Positions 51,827 to 62,453 of a stretch of DNA of 64,000 nt are shown here, piece by piece. The notes under the pieces are model-generated. The model made no database searches. It was not told the origin of the DNA and was given only the letters and a program-made list of their open reading frames with translations. Numbering within the stretch: position 1 is the first letter of the stretch; each line of letters begins with the position of its first letter. A program made the translations under genes and the position numbers. The DNA comes from Frigidibacter albus (GTDB lineage: Bacteria; Pseudomonadota; Alphaproteobacteria; Rhodobacterales; Rhodobacteraceae), in the NCBI RefSeq assembly GCF_009908165.1, contig NZ_JAAAUC010000010.1, positions 1 through 64,000 on the forward strand. Direction: 5' to 3'.

Positions 51827-54324
51827 TCAGTCCCGCGCCCGCAGAACCTGCGCAGGCCGTGCCGCCAAGGGCCTGAGCGCAAAGAACAATCCGGCCAACA
51901 AGGTCGCCATCGCGCCGCCCGTGACGATGGCAATCGCCGACATCGGCTCGAACCGGAACTCCGCTTCCATCACGAAGGTCATCACTGCCCACCCTGCCAC
52001 GCCGCCGAACGCCACCGCCACAACCCCCGCCGCAGCCCCCATGATCGCCGACCGCAGCGCAAACGAGCCAAGGATCCGCCCCCGGCTCGCCCCCAGCACC
52101 TTCAGCAGCGCCGCCTCATAGACCCGCGCCCTCTCTCCGGCCGCCGCCGCCCCGATCAGCACCACGAAGCCGGTGACCAGCGTCCCCGCCGCCGCAATCG
52201 CCGTCGCCCGCGCAATCGCCGTCAGCGCCTCGGCCACCCGGTCGATGGCATCGCGCACGCGGATCGCGGTGATGTTGGGGTAAGCGGTTGCCAGATCACG
52301 CAAGATCGCCGCCTCGGCCGCCTCTTCGGCATAGACCGTGGCGATATGGGTATGCGGCGCACCGGCCAGCGCGCCGGGGTTCAGCGCGATCACGAAGCCG
52401 ATGCCGGCGGTGGAAAAGTCCACCACGCGGAAGCTCGTCACCTCCGCCTCCAGATCCCGGCCCAGGATGTTCACGGTGATCCTGTCGCCCAGCTTCAGCC
52501 CGATCTCGGCCGCCTCCTCGGCAGAAAAGCTGGCCTGCGGCGGGCCGTCATAGCCCTCGGGCCACCATTCGCCCGCAGTGATCGTGGTGTTCGCGGGCGG
52601 GCGGTCCGAATAGGTCACCCCCCGGTCGCCGTTCAGCACCCAATGGCTGCCCGCAACGGTCCGGGCGTCCAAGCCATTGATCTGCGTGATGATTCCCCGC
52701 AGCATCGGTGCACTGTCGACCCGGCTGACCGCCGCGTCAGAGTCCAGCCGTTCGCGGAACCCGTCGATCTGGTCGTTCTGGATATCGACGAAGAAGTAGC
52801 TCGGCGCCACCTCGGGCAGGTCGCGGTCGATGGCGGCGCGCAGGTTGGCGTCGATCTGCCCGACCGCCGCCAGCACCGCCAGCCCCAGCCCCAGCGACAG
52901 GATCACCGGCGCCGCCTCGGCCCGTGGCCCGCCGATCGCCGACAGCGCCAGCCGCAGCCCCGGCCGCCCGCGCATCAGCGCAAGGCCCGCCAACTGCCGC
53001 GCCAGCCGCCCCAGCCCCCAGGCCGCCAGCGCCAGCACCGCCAGCGCCGCGATCACCCCGCCAAGCGTGCCAAGCGCCAGCTCGGGCACGCCGGAAAAGC
53101 CCACCGCCGCACCGACCAGCGCCGCCACCAGCAGCGCCATCGCCGCCGCCATGCCAAGGCCCGGCCAGGCCCTGCGCCCCGGCCCCAGGTCGCGGAACAG
53201 CGCCGCCGCCCGCACCTCGCGCAGCCGCGCCAGTGGCCACAGCGTGAAGATCGCCGCCGTCAGCGTGCCATACAGCGCCGCCTCGGCCAGCGCGCCGGGC
53301 GCAAACCCCAGCTCCACGGGGATCGGCATCTGCGCCGTGATCAGCGGCGCCGCCAGCACCGGCAGGCTGCCGCCAAGCAGCAGCCCAAGCACCACCCCCA
53401 GCACGGTCAGCGCGCCGATCTGCAACATGTAGGCGGCAAGGATCGTGCCGCCGGTCGCGCCAAGCGCCTTCAGCACCGCAATCGCCTCGGTCTTGCGGTC
53501 GAGATAAGCGCGCACGGCGGCCGAGATGCCGACGCCGCCGACCGCCAGCCCCGCAAGGCCCACCAGCACCAGGAAAGACCCGATCCGCTCCACGAACCGG
53601 TCCACCCCCGGCGCGGCGCGGCGGCGGTCCTGCCAGCTCATGCCACTGTCACGGAAGGCGGCTTCCGCCTCGGCCCGCATCGCGGAAAGGCCCACATCCG
53701 CGGGCAGGGTCATGCGATATTCCGTCTCGAACAGGGTGCCGGGCTCCAGCAGTCCCGAGCCCGCAAGTGCCTCGCTGGCAACGATGGTGCGCGGACCAAG
53801 GGCAAAGCCGCCCGCGGCGCTGTCAGGCTCCCTCACCAGCCGCGCGGCCATGCGGAACTCGGCCTGCCCCAGCCGGAAGCTGTCGCCCACCGCCAGCCCC
53901 AGCCGGTCGGCCAACACCCCGTCCATCACCGCGCCATTGCCCGCCAGCGCCTCTGCCAGCGGCAGGGCAGGCTCCAGCACCACCTCGCCCACCAGCGGAT
54001 AGGCGGCATCGACGCCCTTCACCTGCGTCAGCGCCCGGTCCTCGCCGACCACCGCCATCGAGCGGAAATCCACGATCTCGGACAGGCCGGTGGCGCGGTC
54101 GTCCATCCAGGCCCGTTCCTCGGGCGAGGCATAGCGATAGGTGAATTCCATCTGCGCATCGCCGCCCAGCAGAACCGCGCCCTGATCGTCCAGCCCGCGG
54201 CGGATGCCCTCGCGCAGCGTGCCCACGGCGGCAATCGCGGCGACGCCAAGGATCAGGCAGAGCAGGAACACCCGGAACCCGCCGATCCCGCCGCGCAATT
54301 CACGCAGCGCGATGCGGAGGGCGA

Positions 54325-54328
<4 letters not shown>
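51827..54328 (-). CDS. FtsX-like ABC transporter permease (YbbP type)
   Basis: This 833-residue inner membrane protein has two FtsX-type blocks. The N-terminal helix (GFRVFLLCLILGVAAIAAVG) is followed by a large periplasmic MacB-like region, two groups of helices and a final four-helix module. It works with the ATPase gene that overlaps it by four bases, and a TesA-like esterase lies next to that; this is the conserved ybbP-ybbA-tesA arrangement. The complex probably moves or extracts a lipid or lipophilic compound, but the substrate is not established. Confidence 0.9.
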
Positions 54329-55044
<716 letters not shown>

Positions 55045-55069
55045 CTGGTCCGCCCTTTGCCTGCCTCTG

Positions 55070-55735
55070 ATGGCATATGGCGCGGCGGCGCGGCTTCGCA
55101 ACCTCGCAGTTGCAGCAAGTTTACTGGCGCTGCCGGTTGCAGCGCCCGCCGCAGCCGATCCGCTGACGCTGGTGGCGCTTGGCGACAGCCTGACGCAGGG
55201 CTACGGGCTGCCGCAGGAGCAGGGCTTCGTGCCGCAGCTGCAGGCGTGGCTGCAGGAGAACGGGGCCGAGGTGACGGTGGTCAATGCCGGCGTGTCCGGG
55301 GATACCAGTGCCGGCGGGCTGGCGCGCCTCGGCTGGACGCTGGAGGGCGGCGCCGATGCGATGATCGTGGCGCTTGGCGGCAATGACCTGCTGCGCGGGC
55401 TCGACCCCGCCGAAACCCGCGCCAATATCGACGCGATCCTGTCCGAGGCGTCGGCCAAGGATCTGCCGGTGCTGCTGATCGGCTTGCCGGCGCCGGGGAA
55501 TTACGGTGCCGACTACAAGGCCGATTTCGACGCGATCTGGCCGGAACTGGCCCAGCAATACGGCGCGCTGCTGGTGCCCAACATGCTGGCGGGGCTGTCC
55601 GATATGCCGGTGGACCAACGCGGCGGGCTGGTGCAGCCCGACGGCCTTCACCCCTCGGCCGATGGCGTAAACGTGATGGTGGAAACGCTGGGGCCCGAGG
55701 TGTTGAAGCTGCTGGCGATGGCGCAGGCCGGTTAA
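55070..55735 (+). CDS. tesA: GDSL-family esterase/lysophospholipase (TesA-like)
   Basis: This 221-residue SGNH hydrolase has a signal peptide (1 to about 25, ending PAAA). Block I is GDSLTQGYGLP, block II has the conserved Gly near NAGVSGDTSAGG, block III is GGNDLLRGL and block V is DGLHPSADG. It hydrolyses thioesters, arylesters or lysophospholipids in the periplasm. It is convergent with the YceI gene, overlapping by four bases, and divergent from the ABC ATPase gene. Confidence 0.9.
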   Translation: MAYGAAARLRNLAVAASLLALPVAAPAAADPLTLVALGDSLTQGYGLPQEQGFVPQLQAWLQENGAEVTVVNAGVSGDTSAGGLARLGWTLEGGADAMIVALGGNDLLRGLDPAETRANIDAILSEASAKDLPVLLIGLPAPGNYGADYKADFDAIWPELAQQYGALLVPNMLAGLSDMPVDQRGGLVQPDGLHPSADGVNVMVETLGPEVLKLLAMAQAG

Positions 55736-56409
55736 GGGCCAACCTGCCCGCCGGAGGCATCGGGGTTGATGAACTCCGCCTCGATCACGATCTCCACCGC
55801 GTCGGACACCCCCAAGGTGGTGCCCGGCGCCGGGATGCCCATGTCGATGCCGAAGTCGGAGCGGAACAGCGTGCCCACCGCCGAAAACCCGATGCGCGCC
55901 CCGCCCGGATCGAAGCTTTGCGGCGCATAGCCGCCGTTGAAGGTGGCGCGCAGGGTGATCGGCCGGGTGATGCCATGCAGCGTCAGATCCCCCGTCACCG
56001 CCGCCTTGTCGGGCGCGGTCATCCTGATGCGGGTGGAGGTGAAGGTGATCTCGGGGAAGGCCGCGGCATCGAGGAAGTCCGGCCCGGCCAGATAGGCGTT
56101 GAAGTCGAATTCCGGGTCCGGGAAATGGGTCTCTATGGAGGCGGGATCGACGGTGGCGGTCAGCACCATCGCCTCGGGGTTGGTGGGGTCGAAGTCCAGC
56201 TCGGCGGCGAAGTCGGTGAACAGCGCGGTGTAGTTGGAAAACCCCAGATGGCTGACGCGGAAGATCAGCCGCCCGTGCGACAGGTCCAGCGTGTAGCGGC
56301 CCGCCGGGGCCTGCGTGGGGGCGGGGGTGAAGGCCGGTGGTGGTGCCTCTTGCGCCAGCGCCGCGCCGGCCATGCCCACCAGCAGCGCCATCATCGGTGC
56401 CATCCGCAT
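55732..56409 (-). CDS. YceI-family periplasmic lipid-binding protein
   Basis: This 225-residue protein has a signal peptide ending GAALA, a Pro-rich linker, then the YceI beta-barrel: YTLDLSHGRLIFRVSHLGFS, FDFNAYLAGPDFLDAAAFPE and VTGDLTLHGITRPI. YceI proteins bind isoprenoid-type lipids such as octaprenyl chains. GGAGGG lies five bases before ATG 56409. No operon partner is apparent. Confidence 0.92.
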   Translation of the reverse strand: MRMAPMMALLVGMAGAALAQEAPPPAFTPAPTQAPAGRYTLDLSHGRLIFRVSHLGFSNYTALFTDFAAELDFDPTNPEAMVLTATVDPASIETHFPDPEFDFNAYLAGPDFLDAAAFPEITFTSTRIRMTAPDKAAVTGDLTLHGITRPITLRATFNGGYAPQSFDPGGARIGFSAVGTLFRSDFGIDMGIPAPGTTLGVSDAVEIVIEAEFINPDASGGQVGP

Positions 56410-56481
56410 CGCAACCCTCCTTGCCAGCCTGCCCCGATGCTCGGCCGCCTGCCGCCGCGGGTCAAGCCACGAGAGCGCGAT

Positions 56482-58518
56482 CTACCACCTGATCCCGAAC
56501 CGCAGCGCCTCATAGATCCCGGCATGGATATTCCGCGCCTGCACCGCATCCCCGATCCGGTAAAGCCCGTAGCTCCCCGCCACATTCGTCACCGGCAGCA
56601 CCTCCCCCTCGCCGATCAGCGCGGCGTAATCCACCGCGCCCAGATTGCGGCTGCCGGGCTTCAGCGTGAAATACAGCTCGTCCAGCGGTGCGGTGCCATG
56701 CTCCACCACCACATGATCCACCCGCCGCTCCTGCACGGCGCCCGGCGCGTAGTCGGACCCCAGCACCGCCAGCAGCCCGTTGCCCTCGCGCCGCACCGCT
56801 GCCAGCCGCAGCGCGGGGGTAATGCGGCTGCCCGCCTCATGCAGCGACTTGAGGTAGGGCACCACGTTCATGCCGCCGATGTCCGGCGAGAGCATCCGCT
56901 CGGGCGTGACCAGCTCCACCTCGGCGCCGGCACGGGCCAGCATCTCGGCGGCAGAGATCCCGGCATGGGCGCCGCCATCGTCATAGACCAGCACCCGGCC
57001 CTGCGGCTTCGCGGCGCCCGAGATCACGTCCCAGCTGCTGATCCCCAGCTCCACCCCCTCCGCCTCGGGCGGTTGCGGCAAGCCGCCGGTGGCGATCACC
57101 ACCATATCGGCTGCCAGCGCCAGCACATCCTGCGCCTCGGCATAGCTGTTGAAGCGCAGCTCCACCCCCAGCCGGTCCAGTTCCGCCAGCCGCCAGTCGA
57201 TGATCCCGATCATCTCGCGCCGCCGCGGGTTCTGGACCAGCAGCCCCACCTGCCCGCCCGCCTGCGCCGCGGCCTCCAGCACCGTCACGCTGTGCCCCCG
57301 CTCGCCCGCCACCCGCGCCGCCTCCAGCCCCGCGGGGCCGGCGCCGACCACCACCACCCGGCGCGGCACCGGCGCGCGCGCAATCACATGCGGCATCTTC
57401 GCCTCGCGCCCCGTCGCGGCATTGTGGATGCACAGTGCGCCGCCGCCCTCATAGATCCGGTCGAGGCAATAGGTCGCCCCCACGCAAGGCCGGATCCGGT
57501 CCTCCAGCCCCGCCGCCACCTTTGCCGCGATATGCGGATCGGCGATATGGGCGCGGGTCATGCCGACCATGTCCAGCTTGCCGCTGGCGATGGCATGGCG
57601 GGCGGTCGCCACATCGGGGATGCGCGCGGCGTGGAACATCGGCACGCCCGTCAACGCCCGCACCTCGCCCGCGAAATCCAGATGTGGGGCGCTGGCCATG
57701 CCCTGGATCGGGATCACCCCGGTCAGCGCGGCGTCGCTGTCGATATGGCCGCGGATCAGGTTGATGAAGTCGAACTTGCCGCTGGCGGCAATGCGCTGCG
57801 CGATCTCCACCCCCTCGGCGCGGCTCAGGCCCTTGTCCCAATCCTCATCCGCCACCATGCGGATGCCGACGATGAAGTCAGGCCCCGTTGCCGCGCGCAC
57901 CGCGTCGATCACCGCCCAGGTGAACCGCAGGCGGTTGTCCAGACTGCCGCCCCAGTCATCCTCGCGCCGGTTGGTGGCGGGGGACCAGAAGCTGTCCATG
58001 AAATGCCCGTAGGCCTCGAACTCGATCCCGTCGAGGCCCGCCGCCTGCATCCGCTGCGCCGCCGCGGCATAGTCGGCGACGATGCGGGCAATGTCCCAAT
58101 CCTCGGCCTGCTTGGGGAAGGTGCGATGCGCCGCCTCGCGCACCGGGCTGGCCGACAGCACCGGCAGCCAGTCGGCCTTGTTCCAGCCGGTGCGACGGCC
58201 CAGATGGGTGATCTGGATCATCACCGCGCAGCCCTCGTCATGGCAGTCATCCGCCAGCCGCCGCAGCCAGGGCACGATCTCATCCTTGTAGGCATGCAGG
58301 TTGCCAAACGCCTCCGGGCTGTCGGGGGAGACCACGGCCGACCCCGCCGTCATGGTCAGCGCGATCCCGCCCTTCGCCTTTTCGCGGTGATAGAGCCGGT
58401 AGCGATCCGTCGGCATCCCGTCCTCGGAATAGGCCGGTTCATGCGCGGTCGACATCAGGCGGTTCTTCAGCACCAGATGCTTCAGGCGGTAGGGTTGCAG
58501 CAGCGGATCATTGCGCAT
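56482..58518 (-). CDS. Trimethylamine-dehydrogenase-type FMN/FAD oxidoreductase (DgcA or N-methylproline demethylase-like)
   Basis: This 678-residue protein has an N-terminal old-yellow-enzyme TIM barrel (about 1-360), an iron-sulfur segment, and a C-terminal NAD(P)/FAD domain (VVVGAGPAGLEAARVAGERG). The cluster region reads CVGATYC then CIHN 14 residues on. Compared with trimethylamine dehydrogenase, the second of the four Cys is Ala. Relatives demethylate dimethylglycine or N-methylproline, and others reduce 2,4-dienoyl-CoA. AAGGAG precedes ATG 58518. A GlcD-type FAD gene is divergent. The substrate cannot be fixed from sequence. Confidence 0.85.
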   Translation of the reverse strand: MRNDPLLQPYRLKHLVLKNRLMSTAHEPAYSEDGMPTDRYRLYHREKAKGGIALTMTAGSAVVSPDSPEAFGNLHAYKDEIVPWLRRLADDCHDEGCAVMIQITHLGRRTGWNKADWLPVLSASPVREAAHRTFPKQAEDWDIARIVADYAAAAQRMQAAGLDGIEFEAYGHFMDSFWSPATNRREDDWGGSLDNRLRFTWAVIDAVRAATGPDFIVGIRMVADEDWDKGLSRAEGVEIAQRIAASGKFDFINLIRGHIDSDAALTGVIPIQGMASAPHLDFAGEVRALTGVPMFHAARIPDVATARHAIASGKLDMVGMTRAHIADPHIAAKVAAGLEDRIRPCVGATYCLDRIYEGGGALCIHNAATGREAKMPHVIARAPVPRRVVVVGAGPAGLEAARVAGERGHSVTVLEAAAQAGGQVGLLVQNPRRREMIGIIDWRLAELDRLGVELRFNSYAEAQDVLALAADMVVIATGGLPQPPEAEGVELGISSWDVISGAAKPQGRVLVYDDGGAHAGISAAEMLARAGAEVELVTPERMLSPDIGGMNVVPYLKSLHEAGSRITPALRLAAVRREGNGLLAVLGSDYAPGAVQERRVDHVVVEHGTAPLDELYFTLKPGSRNLGAVDYAALIGEGEVLPVTNVAGSYGLYRIGDAVQARNIHAGIYEALRFGIRW

Positions 58519-58616
58519 GTCGGGGGCTCCTTCCGGGCAATGCTGCACCGCGGAGCATTTCACCTCTGGTCAATCCGCGTCAGGAAACCGACAAGTTACG
58601 CCAAATGGAGGGTTCG

Positions 58617-60017
58617 ATGCTTGACCGCCTGCGCAGCCTGATCGGCGCCGAGAATGTGCTGACCGGGGCCGACATGGCCCCCTGGTGCCGCGAATGGACC
58701 GGGCATTACCGCTGGACGCCGCTGGCCGTGGCCCGGCCCGCGAACACCGCCGAGGTGGCAGCGATCCTGCGGCTGGCGGGCGAGAGCGGCACGAAGGTGG
58801 TGCCGGTCGGCGGCAACACCGGCCTCAACGGCGGCACCTATGCCGAAGGCGCGCTGATGCTGTCGCTGGCCCGCATGAACCGCATCCGCGAGATCCGCCC
58901 CGCCGCGCGGGTGGCGGTGGTGGAGGCGGGGGTTGTGCTTGAGGCGATGCACGCCGCCGCTGCCGAACACGGGCTGGCCTTCCCGCTGACCTTCGGCGCC
59001 AAGGGCTCGGCGACCATCGGCGGCGTCATCTCCACCAATGCCGGCGGGTCGAACGTGCTGCGCTATGGCACCACCCGCGCGCTGGTGCTGGGGGTGGAGG
59101 TGGTGCTGGCGGACGGCCGGGTGATGGACCTGATGGGCGCGCTGCACAAGGACAACACCGGCTATTCGCTGCGCGATCTGGTGATCGGTGCGGAAGGCAC
59201 GCTTGGCATCGTCACTGCCGCGGTGCTGAAGTTGGTCCCGGCGCCGCGCGCCTACGCTACCGCTACGCTGGCCCTGTCCTCGCTCGACGGCGCGCTGACG
59301 CTGCTGAACCGGCTGCAGGCCGAGACGGGGGGCGCGGTCGAGGCCTATGAGTTCATGCCTGCCACCTATATGGCCAAGCTGGCACAGCACCGCCCCGACC
59401 TGCGCCAACCCTTCGCCGAGGTTCACCCGGTGACGGTGCTGGTCGAGGTCGGCGCCACCGCCCCCCGCGACGCCACCCCCGGCCCCGATGGCGCCCTGCC
59501 CGTTGTCACGCATCTGGAGGCCGTGCTGGCCGAAGCGCTGGAAGACGGCGCGCTGCTGGATGCGGTCATCGCCCAGACCGAGGCACAGCGGCGCGAGATG
59601 TGGGCGCGGCGCGAGGCGGCGGCCGAGATCACCTTCACCGCGCCGGTGCTGGTCGATACCGATGTGGCGCTGCCGCTGGACCGGCTGCAGGCGTTTCTGG
59701 ATGCGATGACGGCCCGGCTGGCGGCGCTGGACCCGGGCGCGACCGAACTGGTGGTGGCGCATCTGGGCGACGGCAATATCCACTACACGGCCTACCCCTC
59801 CCGCGACGACCTCGCCTTGCAGGTGGAAATTCGCGCCGCGGTGGCCGAGGAAGCGGTGGGGCTTGGCGGATCCTTCTCGGCCGAGCATGGCATCGGCCGG
59901 TCAAAACTGGCGACGCTGCAGGCCCACAAGAATCCGGTCGCGCTCGACGCAATGCGCGCCATCCGCGCCGCGCTGGACCCCACGGGGGTTCTCAACCCGG
60001 GAAAGACGGTGGTCTGA
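58617..60017 (+). CDS. FAD-binding 2-hydroxy acid dehydrogenase (GlcD/D2HGDH type)
   Basis: This 466-residue flavoenzyme has a PCMH-type FAD domain (VPVGGNTGLNGGTYAEGA, GSATIGGVISTNAGGS, IGAEGTLGIVTAAVLKLV) and a C-terminal domain with HLGDGNIHYT and SAEHGIGRSK, the His residues that bind metal and substrate. It oxidises a D-2-hydroxy acid, possibly 2-hydroxyglutarate or lactate. ATG 58617 has GGAGGG five bases upstream; ATG 58605 is an alternative. It is convergent with hemC. Confidence 0.89.
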   Translation: MLDRLRSLIGAENVLTGADMAPWCREWTGHYRWTPLAVARPANTAEVAAILRLAGESGTKVVPVGGNTGLNGGTYAEGALMLSLARMNRIREIRPAARVAVVEAGVVLEAMHAAAAEHGLAFPLTFGAKGSATIGGVISTNAGGSNVLRYGTTRALVLGVEVVLADGRVMDLMGALHKDNTGYSLRDLVIGAEGTLGIVTAAVLKLVPAPRAYATATLALSSLDGALTLLNRLQAETGGAVEAYEFMPATYMAKLAQHRPDLRQPFAEVHPVTVLVEVGATAPRDATPGPDGALPVVTHLEAVLAEALEDGALLDAVIAQTEAQRREMWARREAAAEITFTAPVLVDTDVALPLDRLQAFLDAMTARLAALDPGATELVVAHLGDGNIHYTAYPSRDDLALQVEIRAAVAEEAVGLGGSFSAEHGIGRSKLATLQAHKNPVALDAMRAIRAALDPTGVLNPGKTVV

Positions 60018-60020
60018 CGC

Positions 60021-60953
60021 TCAGCGCCAGTCGAAGAAGCCGGCCGGCGCCTGCGCCAACAGCCGACGCGCCAGATCGGTGCCCAGATCGGCGGCGTCGG
60101 CGATGCTGCCCCGCGCCTCGCCGGTGATCGCTTCCGACCCGTCAGGCCGCAGGATCTCACCGCGCAGCCAGACATCGCCCGCCTCCAGCACCGCCAGCCC
60201 GGCAATCGGCGTTTCGCAAGACCCGTCCAGCGCCGCCAGATAGGCCCGCTCCGCCGCCAGCCGGTGCCCGGTGGGCGTGTCATGGATCGCCGCCAGCAGG
60301 AACGCGGCCCGTTCGTCCACCGCCCGCCGCTCGATCCCGATGGCGCCCTGTGCCACCGCCGGCAGCATCTCGTCCACCTCGATCGGTCCCTGCGCAACCT
60401 GCGCCATGCCGAGCCGGTTCAGCCCCGCCATCGCCAGAAACGTCGCCATTGCAACGCCTTCGCCGAGTTTCTTGAGCCGCGTCTGCACATTCCCGCGGAA
60501 TTCCACCAGCTGCAGATCCGGCCGCCGATGCGCCAGCTGCGCGCGGCGCCGCAGGCTCGACGATCCGACAACAGCGCCCTGCGGCAGGTCCATCAGCTTG
60601 GGCACCTGCGGAGACACAAACGCATCCCGCACATCCTCGCGCGGCAGGTAGCAGTCGATCAGCAGCCCTTCGGGCTGATCCACCGGCATGTCCTTCATCG
60701 AATGCACGGCGATGTCGATGCCGCCCGCCGTCAGCGCTTCCTCGATCTCCTTGGTGAACAGGCCCTTGCCGCCGATCTCTTTCAGCGGGCGGTCCAGCAC
60801 CTTGTCGCCGGTCGTCTTGATGATGACGATTTCGAACGCATCCTCGGGCAGGCCGTGGGCATCCATCAGGCGGCGGCGGGTCTCGAACGCCTGCGCCAGC
60901 GCCAGCGGCGAGCCACGGGTGCCGATCTTCAGCGGGGATTTTGCGTCGGGCAT
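60021..60953 (-). CDS. hemC: Hydroxymethylbilane synthase
   Basis: This 310-residue enzyme polymerises four porphobilinogen units to hydroxymethylbilane. The catalytic Asp88 is in HSMKDMP, the Arg-rich substrate site is SSSLRRRAQL, and the dipyrromethane cofactor is attached to Cys246 (GSCETPIAG). GGGG about eight bases before ATG 60953 supports this start. ATG 60959 is an alternative, and the frame stays open far upstream opposite hemE, which is a high-GC artefact. It is divergent from hemE with a 105-base spacer. Confidence 0.95.
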   Translation of the reverse strand: MPDAKSPLKIGTRGSPLALAQAFETRRRLMDAHGLPEDAFEIVIIKTTGDKVLDRPLKEIGGKGLFTKEIEEALTAGGIDIAVHSMKDMPVDQPEGLLIDCYLPREDVRDAFVSPQVPKLMDLPQGAVVGSSSLRRRAQLAHRRPDLQLVEFRGNVQTRLKKLGEGVAMATFLAMAGLNRLGMAQVAQGPIEVDEMLPAVAQGAIGIERRAVDERAAFLLAAIHDTPTGHRLAAERAYLAALDGSCETPIAGLAVLEAGDVWLRGEILRPDGSEAITGEARGSIADAADLGTDLARRLLAQAPAGFFDWR

Positions 60954-61058
60954 CTGCATGACCCCGGCATATCCGCGGCAAATGGCCCGCGCAATGGCCG
61001 TGCTGCTTGACATCGCGCCGCACCCGGCGATGAAGGGCGACAAAAGGGAGCCCGACCG

Positions 61059-62102
61059 ATGACCGTTGCCAGATCCGACAAGACCATCCTGCGTGCCCTT
61101 GCCGGCGAGGCGCTGCCGACGCCGCCGATCTGGATGATGCGGCAGGCCGGGCGCTACCTGCCCGAATACCGCGCCACCCGCGCGCAGGCGGGGGATTTCC
61201 TGTCGCTGTGCTACAACCCGGACCTGGCGGCAGAGGTCACGCTGCAACCGATCCGCCGCTTTGGCTTCGATGCCGCGATCCTGTTTGCCGACATCCTGCT
61301 GATCCCGCAGGCGCTTGGCGCCGATCTGTGGTTCGAAACCGGCGAGGGGCCGCGGCTGTCCACCATCACCGGGGCCGAGGGGCTGCGCGCGCTGAAGGGC
61401 AAGGACGATATCCACGACCATCTGGCGCCGATCTATGAAACGGTGCGGATCCTGTCGGGCGAATTGCCGGCCGAAACCACGCTGATCGGCTTTGCCGGCG
61501 CGCCCTGGACGGTGGCGACCTACATGATCGCCGGGCGCGGGACCAAGGATCAGGGGCCCGCCCACGCGCTGAAGGCCGCGGACCGCGAGACCTTTGCCGC
61601 GCTGATCGACCTGATCACCGACGCGACGGTGGAATACCTGTCGATGCAGGTGCAGGCAGGGGCCGAGGTGGTGAAGCTGTTCGACAGCTGGGCCGGGTCG
61701 CTGAAAGGGCAGGACTTCACCGATTTCTCGCTGGAGCCCGCCCGCAAGATCATCGCCGCGCTGAAGGCCCGCCACCCCGGCCTGCCGATCATCGCCTTCC
61801 CGCGCGAGGCGGGGGATGGCTATATCGGCTTCGCCAAGGCGACCGGCGCGGACTGCGTGGCGCTGGACAATTCCGTTTCGGCGGATTGGGCGGCGGCGAA
61901 TGTGCAGGTCGATGGCTGCGTGCAGGGCAACCTTGCGCCGCAGCACATGGTCACCGGTGGGCAGGCGCTGGTGGATGAGGCGCAGCGGATCGTGCGCGCC
62001 TTCCGCGGCGGGCCGCATATCTTCAACCTCGGCCACGGCATCACGCCCGATGCCAACCCCGACAACGTGGCGGCAATGATCGCGGCGGTGCGCAGCGCGT
62101 AA
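61059..62102 (+). CDS. hemE: Uroporphyrinogen decarboxylase
   Basis: This 347-residue enzyme decarboxylates the four acetate side chains of uroporphyrinogen III to give coproporphyrinogen [20 protein letters not shown] is the signature, and [14 protein letters not shown] and the FDSWAGSL region are also typical. It starts after AAAAGGGAG. It is divergent from hemC and convergent with the small gene beside hemF, making a local haem biosynthesis group. Confidence 0.96.
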   Translation: MTVARSDKTILRALAGEALPTPPIWMMRQAGRYLPEYRATRAQAGDFLSLCYNPDLAAEVTLQPIRRFGFDAAILFADILLIPQALGADLWFETGEGPRLSTITGAEGLRALKGKDDIHDHLAPIYETVRILSGELPAETTLIGFAGAPWTVATYMIAGRGTKDQGPAHALKAADRETFAALIDLITDATVEYLSMQVQAGAEVVKLFDSWAGSLKGQDFTDFSLEPARKIIAALKARHPGLPIIAFPREAGDGYIGFAKATGADCVALDNSVSADWAAANVQVDGCVQGNLAPQHMVTGGQALVDEAQRIVRAFRGGPHIFNLGHGITPDANPDNVAAMIAAVRSA

Positions 62103-62105
62103 GGC

Positions 62106-62453
62106 TCAGGCTGCAGGCAGCATCCTGCGCAGCAGCGCGACCGCCTCGGCCCAGCCTTCGACTTCAGCGGCGGGGGTAATCTCGACGCTGCGGATCATGC
62201 CAAGCCGCGCCACCTGCGCCGGGCGGATCACGAAGGCGATGCGGGCGTCGTCCACGGTGATCGTCTCGATCGCGTCATGGGCGCCGAAGATGTCGTCGCT
62301 GACCTCCAGCCACAGTTTCGCTCCGTCCTGCCGGAACAGGGCATAGCCCTCATCGGGATCGTCGCTGGTGGCGAAGGCGGCCAGCACTTCGCCGTCTTCG
62401 TCCAGCGCCTCGCAATAGGCGGCCCTTATCTCGATATCTGCGGTCACAGTCAT
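62106..62453 (-). CDS. Conserved small protein coupled to hemF
   Basis: This 115-residue acidic protein begins MTVTADIEIRAAYCEALDED, is predicted mostly beta, and has no signal or membrane segment. ATG 62453 overlaps the hemF stop (ATGA), so it is translated with hemF. I do not recognise a functional family. The close coupling suggests a link to haem synthesis or its oxygen-dependent step, but this is inference. Confidence 0.72.
   Translation of the reverse strand: MTVTADIEIRAAYCEALDEDGEVLAAFATSDDPDEGYALFRQDGAKLWLEVSDDIFGAHDAIETITVDDARIAFVIRPAQVARLGMIRSVEITPAAEVEGWAEAVALLRRMLPAA

Noticed and set aside
60021-62036. Possible large fusion protein extending hemC upstream
   Set aside because: The extension lies antisense to hemE, which is a perfect uroporphyrinogen decarboxylase; the HemC start with its ribosome site gives the normal length.
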